Below are positions 1 through 9,112 of a stretch of DNA of 64,000 nt, piece after piece. The DNA is from Pseudomonas sp. MWU15-20650. Its GTDB lineage: Bacteria; Pseudomonadota; Gammaproteobacteria; Pseudomonadales; Pseudomonadaceae. The notes under the pieces are model-generated. The model saw nothing but the letters and a program-made list of their open reading frames with translations, was not told the DNA's origin and ran no database searches. The translations under genes and the position numbers were made by a program. The stretch lies in NCBI RefSeq assembly GCF_023242475.1, contig NZ_JALJFG010000015.1, forward strand, positions 1 through 64,000. Direction: 5' to 3'. Numbering within the stretch: position 1 is the stretch's first letter; each line of letters opens with the position of its first letter.

Positions 1-179
1 GTGGATCAGTCAGCTTATCCTCAGTTGACCCATTCCCATCGGGAGCAAGCCCCCACATTTGGGTGTTTGTCTGGCAGATGGCGCCAAATCACCGGCGTTG
101 TGGCAAACTTCGCGGTTACAAGATTGAATAAAGCGTTGCCAGTTTGATGCCCGCTGGACGGAATCAAACGCCTTAAAGT

Positions 180-197
180 TTGGTACGACAGTACCAA
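180..197. promoter_or_regulatory. Inverted repeat upstream of the FabH-like gene
   Basis: TTGGTAC and GTACCAA form a perfect 7-bp inverted repeat around the 4-base spacer GACA, 35 bases upstream of the GTG start at 232. The size and position suit a TetR-type operator, but I do not recognise the regulator. Bases 1-179 to its left hold no gene I can support. Confidence 0.4.
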
Positions 198-231
198 TAT
201 CTTCTGCCTGACAGCTATTAGAGGAACGACC

Positions 232-1353
232 GTGCATAACGTCGTGATCAGCGGCACTGGCCTGTATACCCCGGGCAACAGCATCTCCAACGAAGAGCTG
301 GTGCAGTCTTTCAATGCCTACGTGCAACAGTTCAATAGCGACAACGCGGCCGCCATCGGGCGCGGTGACGTGCAGGCGCTGACCGAGTCCAGCGCCGCGT
401 TTATCGAGAAGGCCTCCGGCATCAAGAGCCGTTTCGTGATGGACAAGGACGGCATTCTCGACCCGCAGCGCATGGCCCCACGCCTGCCCGAGCGCAGCAA
501 CGACGAATGGTCGGTGCTCTGCCAGATGGCCGTTGGCGCCGCCGAGCAAGCCCTGCAACGCGCCGGCAAGACGGCCGCCGATATCGACGGTGTGATTGTT
601 GCCTGTTCCAACCTGCAGCGTGCTTACCCGGCCATCGCCATCGAAGTCCAGGAAGCCTTGGGCATCCAGGGCTTTGGTTTCGACATGAACGTGGCCTGCT
701 CATCGGCTACGTTCGGTATCCAGAACGCGACCAACAGCATCCAGCTGGGCCAGGCCCGGGCGATCCTGATGGTCAACCCGGAAGTGTGTACCGGCCACCT
801 GAACTTCCGCGACCGCGACAGCCATTTCATCTTTGGTGACGCCGCCACTGCCGTGATCCTCGAACGCGCTGACCTGGCGACTTCCGAGCACCAGTTCGAC
901 GTCGTGAGCACCAAGCTGCTGACCAAGTTTTCCAACAACATCCGCAATAACTTCGGTTTCCTCAACCGTACGGCGCAAGAGGGCATCGGTGCGCCCGACA
1001 AGCTGTTCGTGCAGGAAGGTCGCAAGGTTTTCCGGGATGTCTGCCCGATGGTGGCCGAGCTGATCGGTGCGCACTTGGCCGAAAACCAGCTGAATGTCAC
1101 TGATGTGAAGCGCTTCTGGCTGCATCAGGCCAACCTGAGCATGAACCACCTGATCGTCAAGAAGCTGCTGGGCCGTGAAGCCTCGCTGGAAGAAGCGCCA
1201 GTGATCCTTGATACTTACGCCAATACCAGCTCGGCGGGTTCGGTGATTGCGTTTCACACTTATCAGGATGATTTGCCCAAGGGGTCTGTGGCCGTACTCA
1301 GTTCCTTTGGTGCCGGCTATTCGATTGGCAGTGTGATCCTGCGCAAGCGCTGA
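232..1353 (+). CDS. FabH-like beta-ketoacyl-ACP synthase III
   Basis: Thiolase-fold condensing enzyme of 373 residues that joins an acyl-CoA primer to malonyl-ACP in the cytoplasm. The triad is visible: Cys156 in NVACSSATFG, His298 in WLHQANLS and Asn331 in YANTSSAGS. It starts at GTG with GAGGAA 5 bases upstream. It is longer than classical FabH (about 320 residues) and matches the PA3286 type, which is known to feed beta-oxidation products such as octanoyl-CoA back into fatty-acid synthesis. The next gene is an ECF sigma factor 45 bases downstream on the same strand, as in P. aeruginosa PA3286-PA3285. The substrate assignment comes from the family and is not shown by the sequence. Confidence 0.9.
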   Translation: MHNVVISGTGLYTPGNSISNEELVQSFNAYVQQFNSDNAAAIGRGDVQALTESSAAFIEKASGIKSRFVMDKDGILDPQRMAPRLPERSNDEWSVLCQMAVGAAEQALQRAGKTAADIDGVIVACSNLQRAYPAIAIEVQEALGIQGFGFDMNVACSSATFGIQNATNSIQLGQARAILMVNPEVCTGHLNFRDRDSHFIFGDAATAVILERADLATSEHQFDVVSTKLLTKFSNNIRNNFGFLNRTAQEGIGAPDKLFVQEGRKVFRDVCPMVAELIGAHLAENQLNVTDVKRFWLHQANLSMNHLIVKKLLGREASLEEAPVILDTYANTSSAGSVIAFHTYQDDLPKGSVAVLSSFGAGYSIGSVILRKR

Positions 1354-1398
1354 TCTTGTGTGAGCTGGCTGTATTTTCAAGGCAAGATCGAGGTTTGA

Positions 1399-2013
1399 AT
1401 GGCAGCAGCGGACGACGCGCACCTGCTTGAACGCCTGCTCAAGGGCGAGCAGCAGGCCTACAAGGAATTGGTCACTACCTACCAGAGCGCCATGCGGGCG
1501 GTGGCTTACGCCATCGTCGGCCAGCGCCACGCCGACGAGGTGGTGCAAGACGCCTGGCTCTCAGTGGTACGCAACCTGGCCAGGTTCGAAGGGCGTTCCA
1601 GCCTCAAGACCTGGCTGTTGACCATCACCGCCAACTCCGCCAAGGGCCGCTATAAACAGAATCGGCGGGAAGTGTTGCTCGACGATTTGCCTTCGCCCCA
1701 CGGCACCATCGGTGATGACCGCTTCGTCCCTGACGATGGCCATTGGGCTGTTGCGCCCTATGCCTGGCATCAGGACACCCCGGAAGCCTTGCTGACCGAG
1801 GATGAGCTGCGTAAATGCCTGGAGCATACGATTCTGAGCTTGTCCGAATTGCAAAGCAGTGTGCTGGTGTTGCGTGAGCGCCAGGGCCTGGAACTGGAAG
1901 AGATCTGTAATCTTCTGACCCTCTCGCTCTCCAATGTCCGTGTGCTGTTGCATCGAGCACGGCTTAAAGTCTTCGCCACGGTGGAGCATTTTGAGGAAAC
2001 GGGCGAATGTTGA
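1399..2013 (+). CDS. ECF-type RNA polymerase sigma factor
   Basis: 204-residue sigma-70 family protein with only regions 2 and 4. Region 2 covers about residues 8-80 (motif ADEVVQDAWLSVVRN, then SSLKTWLLTITAN), and region 4 about 135-195 (LSLSNVRVLLHRARLKVF). It directs RNA polymerase to a small regulon. Its last codons overlap the start of the anti-sigma gene by 7 bases, so translation is probably coupled. It corresponds by context to PA3285 of P. aeruginosa. The signal it answers cannot be read from the sequence. Confidence 0.93.
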   Translation: MAAADDAHLLERLLKGEQQAYKELVTTYQSAMRAVAYAIVGQRHADEVVQDAWLSVVRNLARFEGRSSLKTWLLTITANSAKGRYKQNRREVLLDDLPSPHGTIGDDRFVPDDGHWAVAPYAWHQDTPEALLTEDELRKCLEHTILSLSELQSSVLVLRERQGLELEEICNLLTLSLSNVRVLLHRARLKVFATVEHFEETGEC

Positions 2014-2240
2014 CCTGTAAAGAGCAAGTAGCGCGTTCCAGTGACTATCTCGATGGGCAATTGACCTTTCGCGAGCGTCTGATGGTGCGTCATCACTTGA
2101 TGTTTTGCCCGAACTGCCGACGATTTATCCGTCAGATGCGCCTGATGCAGGCGACGTTGAAGATGCTGCCGGACGAACCGGTCAAAGAGGCTGATGCCTT
2201 GGCTGCACGGCTGGCGGCCGAACGGTTGAAGGACCAGTAA
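2007..2240 (+). CDS. Soluble zinc anti-sigma factor (zf-HC2)
   Basis: 77-residue protein with the ZAS motif His30-x3-Cys34-x2-Cys37 (HLMFCPNC) and an additional Cys4. Such domains wrap around the cognate sigma factor and hold it off RNA polymerase. There is no membrane segment, so it is a cytoplasmic anti-sigma and the signal is probably internal, for example thiol or metal state. It overlaps the sigma gene by 7 bases. Confidence 0.88.
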   Translation: MLTCKEQVARSSDYLDGQLTFRERLMVRHHLMFCPNCRRFIRQMRLMQATLKMLPDEPVKEADALAARLAAERLKDQ

Positions 2241-2349
2241 GGGCAGGCTCGCGTGGGGGAGTCGAACGGATGATGGGGATCGACCCACCCACGCAAGGCT
2301 GTTGAAACGACCTCGGGCCGTCCTGGCCCAAGGCTTATTGCTCACACCT

Positions 2350-3672
2350 TTAGAACTTGGCTTCAGCATCCAACTGCAGGGTGTTGGTGTTGGCGTCACG
2401 TTGCGTGCGGCTGGCGTAGTCGGCTTTGGTCAGGAAGTAGGTGGCGCCGAGGGCGAAGTTCTTGTCGATGTCGTAACTGACCTTGAACTTGTGGCCGCGT
2501 GAACCCGTGGTGCCGTTGGCGAAGTCCGAATCGGTGAAGGCACCCACGACGGCATCGCGTTGGAGATCGCGGTAGTTGTAGTCCAGGTTGAAGCCGAACA
2601 CTTTGGATTTGGCCCCCAGCAACCAGGCGGTGTCCTGATCGGTCACGGCATCGTTGTTTTTCACGTACTGGCCGTAGAACGCCAGAGGGACTGCCAAACC
2701 GCCGATGTCCGCTTGGGCAAAGCCTTCATACAGACGGAACTGGTTGTTGGCCGAGTTGCCGTTGACCGCCAGTGCGCAAGGCGTTGTGGTGGTTGTGCAG
2801 CGGCTGTCCTTGTCGTTCTGGTAGGCGTAGACACTGCCGCCCAGGGTCAGCTTCAGGTTGTCGGTAACCGAGAAGCGCGTCCCCAACTGGCCGGAAGTCA
2901 GGCGCAGGTCGTGGCGGAATTGCACGCCATCACCGTCGACGTTGTCCTTGAGGTTGTAGTTGCCAAGGCTACCGAACAGCTCCGCGCTGCTCCCCAATGG
3001 ATACTTGTAGGTCACTGCCAGACCTTCCGGGTTGATATCGCTATCCCAGATCACATCACCCATGTTCACCCACGGCTGGAGCATCTTGCCGCCGATCACA
3101 TGCAGGTTCTTGATCTGGTCCGGGTGGTAGTCGATATAGCCGAGGTCGAGCCAGATCTGCTTCTTATCGAAGTAGTTGTCCTGATCCTGGTTGGTGGAGC
3201 GGGCATCGTCGCTGCTGCCAGTGGCGATACGAATACCGGTGTCCACTTGCGAGTTGATCTCGGTGTAGGCGCCCAGGCGGGCACGGATGCGCTGACGGTC
3301 CTTGTCACGACCACCGTTGTTGGACTCGCCCTGGATCTTCACGGTTTCCTGACGGAAACGTACATCACCCTTGAGCTGAGTACGGGCGGCCCAGGCCAGC
3401 TTCTGGTCGAACACGCTCAGGTCGTTGGTTTTTTTCGCGGTGGCCGCGATCTGCTCGTTGGTCTCTTGTTGAGCTTGCTGTGCGATCTGCTTTTCTTTCT
3501 GGTCCTTGGCCAATTCCGCTTGCAGCTCGTTGTACTGCGCAGCGGAAATCTGGCCGTTGGCCTTGAGCATGTCGAGCAATTTAGCGTCGACTGCAGCGCT
3601 GGCCGGAACGCTCAGGGCCAGCAACAGGCCGCCACACAGGACCGCCGCAGTTTTAGTGGAAGCAAGACGCAT
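2350..3672 (-). CDS. Putative outer-membrane porin
   Basis: 440-residue secreted beta-barrel protein. The start chosen is the ATG at 3672, giving the signal peptide MRLASTKTAAVLCGGLLLAL with a likely cut after ASA near residue 26; an upstream in-frame ATG would spoil the signal. After the signal come a Gln/Lys/Glu-rich helical stretch (about 40-85), then alternating amphipathic strands ending in Phe (LDAEAKF), the usual C-terminal signature for outer-membrane insertion. It resembles the Porin_5 group of putative pseudomonad porins. Substrate unknown. It converges with the anti-sigma gene. Confidence 0.85.
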   Translation of the reverse strand: MRLASTKTAAVLCGGLLLALSVPASAAVDAKLLDMLKANGQISAAQYNELQAELAKDQKEKQIAQQAQQETNEQIAATAKKTNDLSVFDQKLAWAARTQLKGDVRFRQETVKIQGESNNGGRDKDRQRIRARLGAYTEINSQVDTGIRIATGSSDDARSTNQDQDNYFDKKQIWLDLGYIDYHPDQIKNLHVIGGKMLQPWVNMGDVIWDSDINPEGLAVTYKYPLGSSAELFGSLGNYNLKDNVDGDGVQFRHDLRLTSGQLGTRFSVTDNLKLTLGGSVYAYQNDKDSRCTTTTTPCALAVNGNSANNQFRLYEGFAQADIGGLAVPLAFYGQYVKNNDAVTDQDTAWLLGAKSKVFGFNLDYNYRDLQRDAVVGAFTDSDFANGTTGSRGHKFKVSYDIDKNFALGATYFLTKADYASRTQRDANTNTLQLDAEAKF

Positions 3673-3955
3673 ATCAATCTCCGAAAGTGAGGAGGGATGG
3701 CAAACCATCCAGGACACAACCGACCGATGACGGACGGAAAATAGCCGCCTGCTAGAACCAGGCGCTCTAAAAACAGGCGTCAGTATCGCGATCGTTTATG
3801 ACGGAGTAGTGGCTAAGTGATTTCACGTAGATGACAAAATATTTAAGAATGGAACTATTTGTTTCAAGGCTTGTCCGCGTGTTTTCGAGGTGTGTCCGGG
3901 GCTGTGATAAGCGATACTCGCGAGGCTTTCACGCCAAGAAACAGTGAGGATGCCA

Positions 3956-5080
3956 ATGCCGTTGCAACGCCTGGACAGCCTGTCCGAAATCGCCCCTGCG
4001 GCCTGGGATGCCCTGGTGCCGCAGGCGCAGCCTTTTGTGCGGCATGGGTTCTTGAGTGCGTTGGAAGACAGCGCCAGCCTGGGCCCGCAATCGGGCTGGC
4101 AGCCGGAGCATTTGCTGCATTGGGAAGGCCAGCGCCTGGTCGCGGCATTGCCCAGCTATCGCAAATGGCACTCTTACGGCGAGTACGTGTTTGATCATGG
4201 TTGGGCGGATGCCTGTGAGCGCGCAGGCATTGATTACTACCCCAAGCTACTGACCGCAGTACCCTTCAGCCCCGTGAGCGGGCCACGTTTATTGGCCGCG
4301 CGTGCCGAGGAGGGGCTGGAGCTGCTCAAGAGCCTGCCGGGCTACCTGGAAATCGAAGGGCTCTCCAGCGCCCATATCAATTTCACCGACCCTCTGGCCG
4401 ACGAGGCGCTGGCGCAGCAGCCGGGTTGGTTGCAACGCCTGGGCTGCCAGTTTCATTGGCAAAACCGTGGTTATCGTGACTTCCAGGATTTTCTCGATGC
4501 CCTGAGCTCACGCAAGCGCAAACAGATGCGTAAAGAACGCGAACAAGTGGCGGGGCAGGGGATCGAGTTCGAGTGGTTGCAGGGCCATGAATTGAGCGAG
4601 GCGCAGTGGGATTTTGTCTACGCCTGCTACGCCAATACCTACGCGGTGCGCCGCCAATCGCCTTACCTGACCCGTGCGTTTTTCAGCCTGCTGGCCGAAC
4701 GCATGCCCGAGGCGATCCGCGTGGTGCTGGCCAAACAAGGTTCACGCCCGGTGGCCATGGCCTTTAGCCTGATCGGCGGTGACAGCTTCTATGGCCGCTA
4801 CTGGGGCTGCCTGGCGGAGTTCGACCGGCTGCATTTCGAGACCTGTTTCTATCAAGGCATGGACTACGCCATTGCCCACGGCTTGCAGCGCTTCGACGCC
4901 GGCGCCCAGGGCGAGCACAAGTTGATTCGCGGGTTCGAGCCGGTGATCACCCATTCGTGGCACTACCTGCGCCATCCGGGGTTGAAGACGGCCGTGGAGG
5001 ATTTCCTGGAGCGCGAGCGGGTGGGCATGCTGGCGTATGCGCAAGAGGCGAGGGCAGCCCTGCCTTATCGACAGGGCTGA
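3956..5080 (+). CDS. GNAT-fold acyltransferase of the COG3146 / peptidogalycan family
   Basis: 374-residue cytoplasmic protein of the COG3146 family (DUF482), which has a FemAB-like GNAT fold. Recognisable stretches are NFTDPLAD, the basic helix LSSRKRKQMRKEREQV, and GRYWGCLAEFDRLHFETCFYQG followed by RFDAGAQGEHKLIRGF. Start: ATG at 3956 has GAGG at 3946-3949 with a 6-base spacer; GTG 3944 and ATG 3950 are also in frame but lack well-spaced ribosome binding sites. The end of the gene (...ALPYRQG) lies in a 29-bp sequence repeated exactly beyond the brnTA cassette. The substrate is not established. Confidence 0.82.
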   Translation: MPLQRLDSLSEIAPAAWDALVPQAQPFVRHGFLSALEDSASLGPQSGWQPEHLLHWEGQRLVAALPSYRKWHSYGEYVFDHGWADACERAGIDYYPKLLTAVPFSPVSGPRLLAARAEEGLELLKSLPGYLEIEGLSSAHINFTDPLADEALAQQPGWLQRLGCQFHWQNRGYRDFQDFLDALSSRKRKQMRKEREQVAGQGIEFEWLQGHELSEAQWDFVYACYANTYAVRRQSPYLTRAFFSLLAERMPEAIRVVLAKQGSRPVAMAFSLIGGDSFYGRYWGCLAEFDRLHFETCFYQGMDYAIAHGLQRFDAGAQGEHKLIRGFEPVITHSWHYLRHPGLKTAVEDFLERERVGMLAYAQEARAALPYRQG

Positions 5081-5083
5081 ACC
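5055..5083. repeat. 29-bp direct repeat, left copy, with hairpin
   Basis: Begins CAGCCCTG and ends GGGCTGAACC. CAGCCCTG and CAGGGCTG form an 8-bp stem around CCTTATCGA. It contains the stop codon of the acyltransferase gene. An identical copy is at 5680-5708, and the brnTA cassette lies exactly between the two. Confidence 0.9.
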
Positions 5084-5124
5084 ATCGGTCTGGCCGCGCT
5101 GCCAATAAACAATGAAATCGCTAT

Positions 5125-5150
5125 CCTGTATGTACAAAAGTACATACAGG
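5125..5150. promoter_or_regulatory. Perfect palindrome, likely BrnA operator
   Basis: CCTGTATGTAC and GTACATACAGG form a perfect 11-bp inverted repeat around AAAA, ending 7 bases before the brnT start at 5158. BrnA antitoxins repress their own operons through DNA-binding C-termini, so this is the natural operator. Position and symmetry are seen; binding is inferred. Confidence 0.75.
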
Positions 5151-5157
5151 ATGTGCC

Positions 5158-5435
5158 ATGCGTTTTGAGTGGGATGAATCCAAGAATAAAGCCAATATTT
5201 CTAAGCACGGCATCGATTTCAACGACGTTCCTGACATTTTCGGCATCCGATGCTGGCCTTGCGCGATGATCGAGCGGATTATGGTGAGGAGCGTTGGATC
5301 AGTATCGGTTGGATCAAATTGTTAATGGGTGTAGTCGTATACACCGAGCGGTGTGGTGATGTGATCCGTATCATCTCCGCCCGAAAAGCAACCAAGAAGG
5401 AGGCCAAATACTATGACGCAAACATCGAAAACTGA
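5158..5435 (+). pseudogene. brnT: BrnT toxin, frameshifted
   Basis: BrnT is a ribonuclease toxin of about 90 residues. Frame 1 from ATG 5158 gives MRFEWDESKNKANISKHGID...DIFGIR, then runs out of frame. The remaining two thirds (MLALRDDRADYGEERW...VVVYTERCGDVIRIISARKATKKEAKYY) is in the next frame from 5250. A single missing base in the CC run at 5247-5248 (CCC would give Ile-Pro-Met) explains the break. Everything else is intact, including the family end motif RIISARKA and the coupling to brnA. It is a recent mutation or an assembly error; a functional read-through is unlikely but not excluded. Confidence 0.85.
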
Positions 5436-5661
5436 TTGGGAGCGCCTGGCCAAGTTGAATGATGAAGCGATCGATACCAGCGATATTCCTGAGCTGGACG
5501 CCGAGTTTTTCCGGCGAGCGCAGCTGCGTGTTCCGGTGAAGCAGGCAGTGACGATTCGACTGGACGCTGATGTTTTGGAGTGGTTCAAAGGCCAAGGTAC
5601 GGGCTACCAGACACGAATCAATCAATTGTTGCGCCAGTACATGCAGGCCCATCAGGGTTGA
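5413..5661 (+). CDS. brnA: BrnA antitoxin
   Basis: 82-residue antitoxin. The N-terminus binds and neutralises BrnT; the C-terminal ribbon-helix-helix-like part (QAVTIRLDADVLEWFKGQG, then YQTRINQLLRQYM) binds DNA. It overlaps the end of brnT by 23 bases. The antitoxin reading frame is intact although the toxin is not, which is the survivable combination. Confidence 0.9.
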   Translation: MTQTSKTDWERLAKLNDEAIDTSDIPELDAEFFRRAQLRVPVKQAVTIRLDADVLEWFKGQGTGYQTRINQLLRQYMQAHQG

Positions 5662-5679
5662 GCAGCAGTCCATTAAATT

Positions 5680-5708
5680 CAGCCCTGCCTTATCGACAGG
5701 GCTGAACC
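5680..5708. repeat. 29-bp direct repeat, right copy
   Basis: Exact duplicate of 5055-5083, in the same orientation, 19 bases after the brnA stop and just before the end of aqpZ on the other strand. Together the copies frame the brnTA cassette. Confidence 0.9.
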
Positions 5709-5716
5709 CGCTTGCC

Positions 5717-6418
5717 TCAGGCCGAGTCTTCCTTGCCCAACCAGCGATAGGTCACGCCGCCCACCACTGCACCGAGGATCGGCGCGAGCCAGAACATCCA
5801 CAACTGCTGGAGCGCCCAGCCGCCAACGATCAGTGCAGGCCCTGTACTGCGGGCCGGGTTGACCGAGGTGTTGGTGACGGGAATGGAGATCAGGTGGATC
5901 AAGGTGAGCCCCAGGCCAATGGCAATCGGCGCGAGGCCCGCCGGGGCACGGCGGTCGGTGGCGCCAAGAATGATCAGCACGAACATCGCGGTCATCACCA
6001 GCTCACAGACAAACCCTGCCGCCATCGAATAACCACCGGGTGAGTGTTCTCCGTAGCCATTGTTTGCCAGGCCGGAGGCCAGCTCGAACCCAGGCTTGCC
6101 GCTGGCGATGAAGTACAGCAGCGCGGCGGCGATGGTGGCTCCGATCACCTGGGAGACGATGTAGGCCGGTAACTCTTTGGCGGGAAATCTTCCGCCGACC
6201 ACCAACCCTACCGAAACGGCCGGGTTAAGGTGGCAGCCGCTGATGTGACCGATGGCGAATGCCATGGTCAGCACCGTGAGCCCGAACGCCAGGGCCACAC
6301 CCAGCAGACCGATTCCGACGTTGGGGAACGCTGCGGCCAGCACCGCACTCCCACAGCCGCCCAACACCAGCCAAAACGTACCCAAGCCTTCCGTAACGGA
6401 ACGTTTGAACAGTGACAT
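5717..6418 (-). CDS. aqpZ: Aquaporin Z
   Basis: 233-residue inner-membrane water channel with six membrane segments. Both pore-lining NPA motifs are present, residues 65-67 (GCHLNPAVS) and 187-189 (NTSVNPARS), with Arg190 of the selectivity filter directly after the second. The start is ATG 6418 (MSLFKRSV); an in-frame ATG two codons upstream is less likely. Length equals that of E. coli AqpZ. It is transcribed alone, convergent with brnA. Confidence 0.95.
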   Translation of the reverse strand: MSLFKRSVTEGLGTFWLVLGGCGSAVLAAAFPNVGIGLLGVALAFGLTVLTMAFAIGHISGCHLNPAVSVGLVVGGRFPAKELPAYIVSQVIGATIAAALLYFIASGKPGFELASGLANNGYGEHSPGGYSMAAGFVCELVMTAMFVLIILGATDRRAPAGLAPIAIGLGLTLIHLISIPVTNTSVNPARSTGPALIVGGWALQQLWMFWLAPILGAVVGGVTYRWLGKEDSA

Positions 6419-6597
6419 GCACACATCCTTAGTAGATTGCTCTATCTGATTAACGGGTCGATGACGCTTCCCTGCTGCCTTAAATCAGGGCCCTCCTGGG
6501 GCCTGATTGCAGTACAGCAGGATTGTGTCGCAAGACCAGTGAGAGAGAGAAAACTGTCAGAATTGTTCGGAATTGATGAAGCACTTAACCAATGGAA

Positions 6598-8430
6598 TCA
6601 GTCTATTCCTACAAACCCCCCCGTCTGGTGCTGCCATAAACGCGCATACAAACCGCCGTGCGCGAGCAACTGCGCATGGTTGCCACTTTCGGCTATCTGG
6701 CCTTTCTCCAGCACCACCAACCTGTCCATTCGCGCAATGGTCGACAACCGGTGTGCAATCGCAATCACCGTCTTGCCCTGCATCAGGGTTTCCAGGCTTT
6801 CCTGGATCGCGGCTTCCACTTCCGAGTCCAGTGCTGAGGTTGCTTCGTCCATGATCAGGATCGGTGCATCCTTGAGCAGTACGCGGGCGATGGCGATGCG
6901 TTGGCGTTGGCCGCCCGAGAGCTTCACACCACGTTCACCCACATGGGCGTCGAGCCCGGTGCGGCCTTCGGAGTCGGACAGCAGTGGGATGAACTCATCG
7001 GCGCGCGCCTTGTGCACGGCGGCCCAGAGTTCTTCGTCGGTGGCGTCGGGCTTGCCATACAGCAGGTTGTCGCGAATCGAGCGATGCAACAGCGAAGTGT
7101 CCTGGGTGATCATGCCGATCTGTTCGCGCAGGGTTTCCTGGGCGACCTCGGCGATGTTCTGGCCGTCGATCAGGATGCGCCCGCCTTGCAGGTCGTACAG
7201 CCGTAGCAGCAGGTTGACCAGGGTCGACTTGCCTGCGCCGGACGGGCCGATCAAGCCGATCTTTTCACCGGCCTTGATCTCAAGGTTCAGGTCGCCAATG
7301 ATCCCGCTCTTCTTGCCGTAGTGGAAATCCACCTGTTCGAAGCGCACTTCGCCATGAGGCACGCTCAGGCGCGGGGCGTTGTCGCGGTCGATCACCGCGA
7401 GTGGCTGGGCGATGGTTTTCAGGCCGTCCTGCACCATGCCGATGTTTTCAAAGATGCCGTTGACCACCCACATGATCCAGCCGGACATATTGACGATGCG
7501 AATCACCAGGCCGGTGGCCAGGGCAATCGCACCCACCGAAATCAGCGACTGTGTCCACAGCCACAGGGCCAGGCCGGTGGTGGTGACGATCAGCAGGCCG
7601 TTCATGGTGGTGATGACCACGTCCATGCTGGTCACTACGCGGCTGGCCAACTGGGTTTTTTCGGTCTGCTCGATGATCGCTTCCTTGGCGTACTGTTGCT
7701 CAAAGTGCGTATGGGCGAACAGTTTCAAGGTGGTGATGTTGGTGTAGCCGTCGACGATGCGGCCCATCAACTTGGAGCGCGCTTCGGAGGAAATCACCGA
7801 GCGTTCCTTCACTCGCGGCACGAAGTAGCGCAGCGCCAGGCTGTAGCAGATGATCCAGGTTACCAGCGGAATCATCAGGCGCCAGTCGGCCTCGGCGAAC
7901 AGCACCAGGGAACTGATGGCGTAGATTGCCACGTGCCAGATTGCGTCTACCGCCGCCACGGCGGAGTCGCGCAGCGAGTTACCCGTTTGCATGATGCGCT
8001 GGGCGATGCGCCCGGCAAAGTCGTTCTGGAAGAAATTCAGGCTCTGTTTGAGCACATAGCTGTGGTTCTGCCAGCGAATCAGGCTGGTCATGCTGGGGCT
8101 GATGGTCTGGTGCACCAGCAAGTCATGCAGGGCGCCGAAAATCGGACGTAGCAGCAGGGCGACCACGGCCATCCAGATCAGCTCGACGCTGTGGATCTGA
8201 AAGAAATTGGCGGGCGGTGTGCCCTGGGCCAGGTCGATGATGCGGCTCAGGTAGCTGAACAGCGCAACTTCGATCAGAGAACCGATCAGGCCCACCACCA
8301 GCAAGGCGGCAAAGCATGGCCATACCTGGCGCAGGTAATAGAGGTAGAAGGGCAGGACTTTATCGGGAGGGGCCGCGCTGGGAGCGTCGCGGAAGATATC
8401 GATCAGTTGTTCAAAGCGACGATAGAGCAT
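6598..8430 (-). CDS. ABC transporter, fused permease and ATPase
   Basis: 610-residue half-transporter. The N-terminal half (about 20-330) has six predicted membrane helices of the exporter type. The ATPase half has Walker A GPSGAGKST near 394-402, signature LSGGQRQRIAIAR near 502, Walker B PILIMDEATSALD near 527 and the H-loop in AIAHRLST. It would act as a homodimer exporting an unknown substrate, lipid- or drug-like by family. I start at ATG 8430 (MLYRRFEQLID), because the longer in-frame version adds an atypical basic extension. It has no visible partner gene. Confidence 0.92.
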   Translation of the reverse strand: MLYRRFEQLIDIFRDAPSAAPPDKVLPFYLYYLRQVWPCFAALLVVGLIGSLIEVALFSYLSRIIDLAQGTPPANFFQIHSVELIWMAVVALLLRPIFGALHDLLVHQTISPSMTSLIRWQNHSYVLKQSLNFFQNDFAGRIAQRIMQTGNSLRDSAVAAVDAIWHVAIYAISSLVLFAEADWRLMIPLVTWIICYSLALRYFVPRVKERSVISSEARSKLMGRIVDGYTNITTLKLFAHTHFEQQYAKEAIIEQTEKTQLASRVVTSMDVVITTMNGLLIVTTTGLALWLWTQSLISVGAIALATGLVIRIVNMSGWIMWVVNGIFENIGMVQDGLKTIAQPLAVIDRDNAPRLSVPHGEVRFEQVDFHYGKKSGIIGDLNLEIKAGEKIGLIGPSGAGKSTLVNLLLRLYDLQGGRILIDGQNIAEVAQETLREQIGMITQDTSLLHRSIRDNLLYGKPDATDEELWAAVHKARADEFIPLLSDSEGRTGLDAHVGERGVKLSGGQRQRIAIARVLLKDAPILIMDEATSALDSEVEAAIQESLETLMQGKTVIAIAHRLSTIARMDRLVVLEKGQIAESGNHAQLLAHGGLYARLWQHQTGGFVGID

Positions 8431-8512
8431 TGGGGTTGACGCCCGCCGGGCGGGCTCTCCTTTCAAATGCGCACGCAGCCTCATGGGCTGCGCGCGGGGC
8501 TTGCTGCTGACC

Positions 8513-9109
8513 TCAGTCGATGCGCTTGGCCGACTTGATCACGACAGGATCGATAGGCACGTTCTGCATGCCCTGCTTGGTGGTGGTCTGCGAGTTGACG
8601 ATGACGTCGACAACGTCCATGCCTTTGACGACTTTGGCGAACACGGCATAACCGGCATCGCGACCTGGGTCGAGGAACGCATTGTCGGCCACGTTGATGA
8701 AGAATTGGCTGGTGGCCGAGTTCGGGTCGTTGGTACGTGCCATGGACAAGGTGCCACGCACATTATGCAGGCCGTTGCTGGCTTCGTTCTTGATCGGCGC
8801 TTCGGTCGGTTTTTGCGACATCTGCGCGGTGAACCCGCCGCCCTGGACCATGAAACCCGGGATTACACGGTGGAAAATCGTGTTGGTGTAGAAGCCCTTG
8901 TCGACATAGGCCAGGAAGTTCTTGGTGCTGATGGGCGCCTTGACCGGGTCCAGTTCGATCTCGATGTCACCATTGGTGGTGCTGATCAGAACGTGGGGGG
9001 CGGTGGACTTTGCCGCAGCAACAGGTTTAGCCGGTACCGCTGCCGTCGCGGCCATCAGGTTGGCGGCAAACAGAAAGGAGCCTGCGAAGAAGGCGATTTT
9101 TTTCAGCAT
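8513..9109 (-). CDS. ppiA: Periplasmic cyclophilin-type peptidyl-prolyl isomerase
   Basis: 198 residues: Sec signal peptide [20 protein letters not shown], an Ala/Pro/Lys-rich linker, then a cyclophilin domain from about 39. Active-site features are [13 protein letters not shown] (catalytic Arg), [17 protein letters not shown] and [13 protein letters not shown]. It speeds cis-trans proline isomerisation during folding of exported proteins. It starts 3 bases after the end of the upstream hydrolase gene, so the two are probably co-transcribed. Confidence 0.92.
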   Translation of the reverse strand: MLKKIAFFAGSFLFAANLMAATAAVPAKPVAAAKSTAPHVLISTTNGDIEIELDPVKAPISTKNFLAYVDKGFYTNTIFHRVIPGFMVQGGGFTAQMSQKPTEAPIKNEASNGLHNVRGTLSMARTNDPNSATSQFFINVADNAFLDPGRDAGYAVFAKVVKGMDVVDVIVNSQTTTKQGMQNVPIDPVVIKSAKRID

Positions 9110-9112
9110 GGG

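Noticed and set aside
2560..3690. Long plus-strand frame opposite the porin gene
   Set aside because: It mirrors the codon bias of the real minus-strand gene, which has a signal peptide and a beta-barrel ending. A shadow in GC-rich DNA.
6483..6508. AATCAGG/CCTGATT hairpin between aqpZ and the ABC gene as a terminator
   Set aside because: The stem has a large loop and no T-run on the side where the ABC transcript would end.
6437..8151. Long plus-strand frames opposite the ABC transporter
   Set aside because: The minus strand has all ABC motifs in order; the plus frames are shadows.
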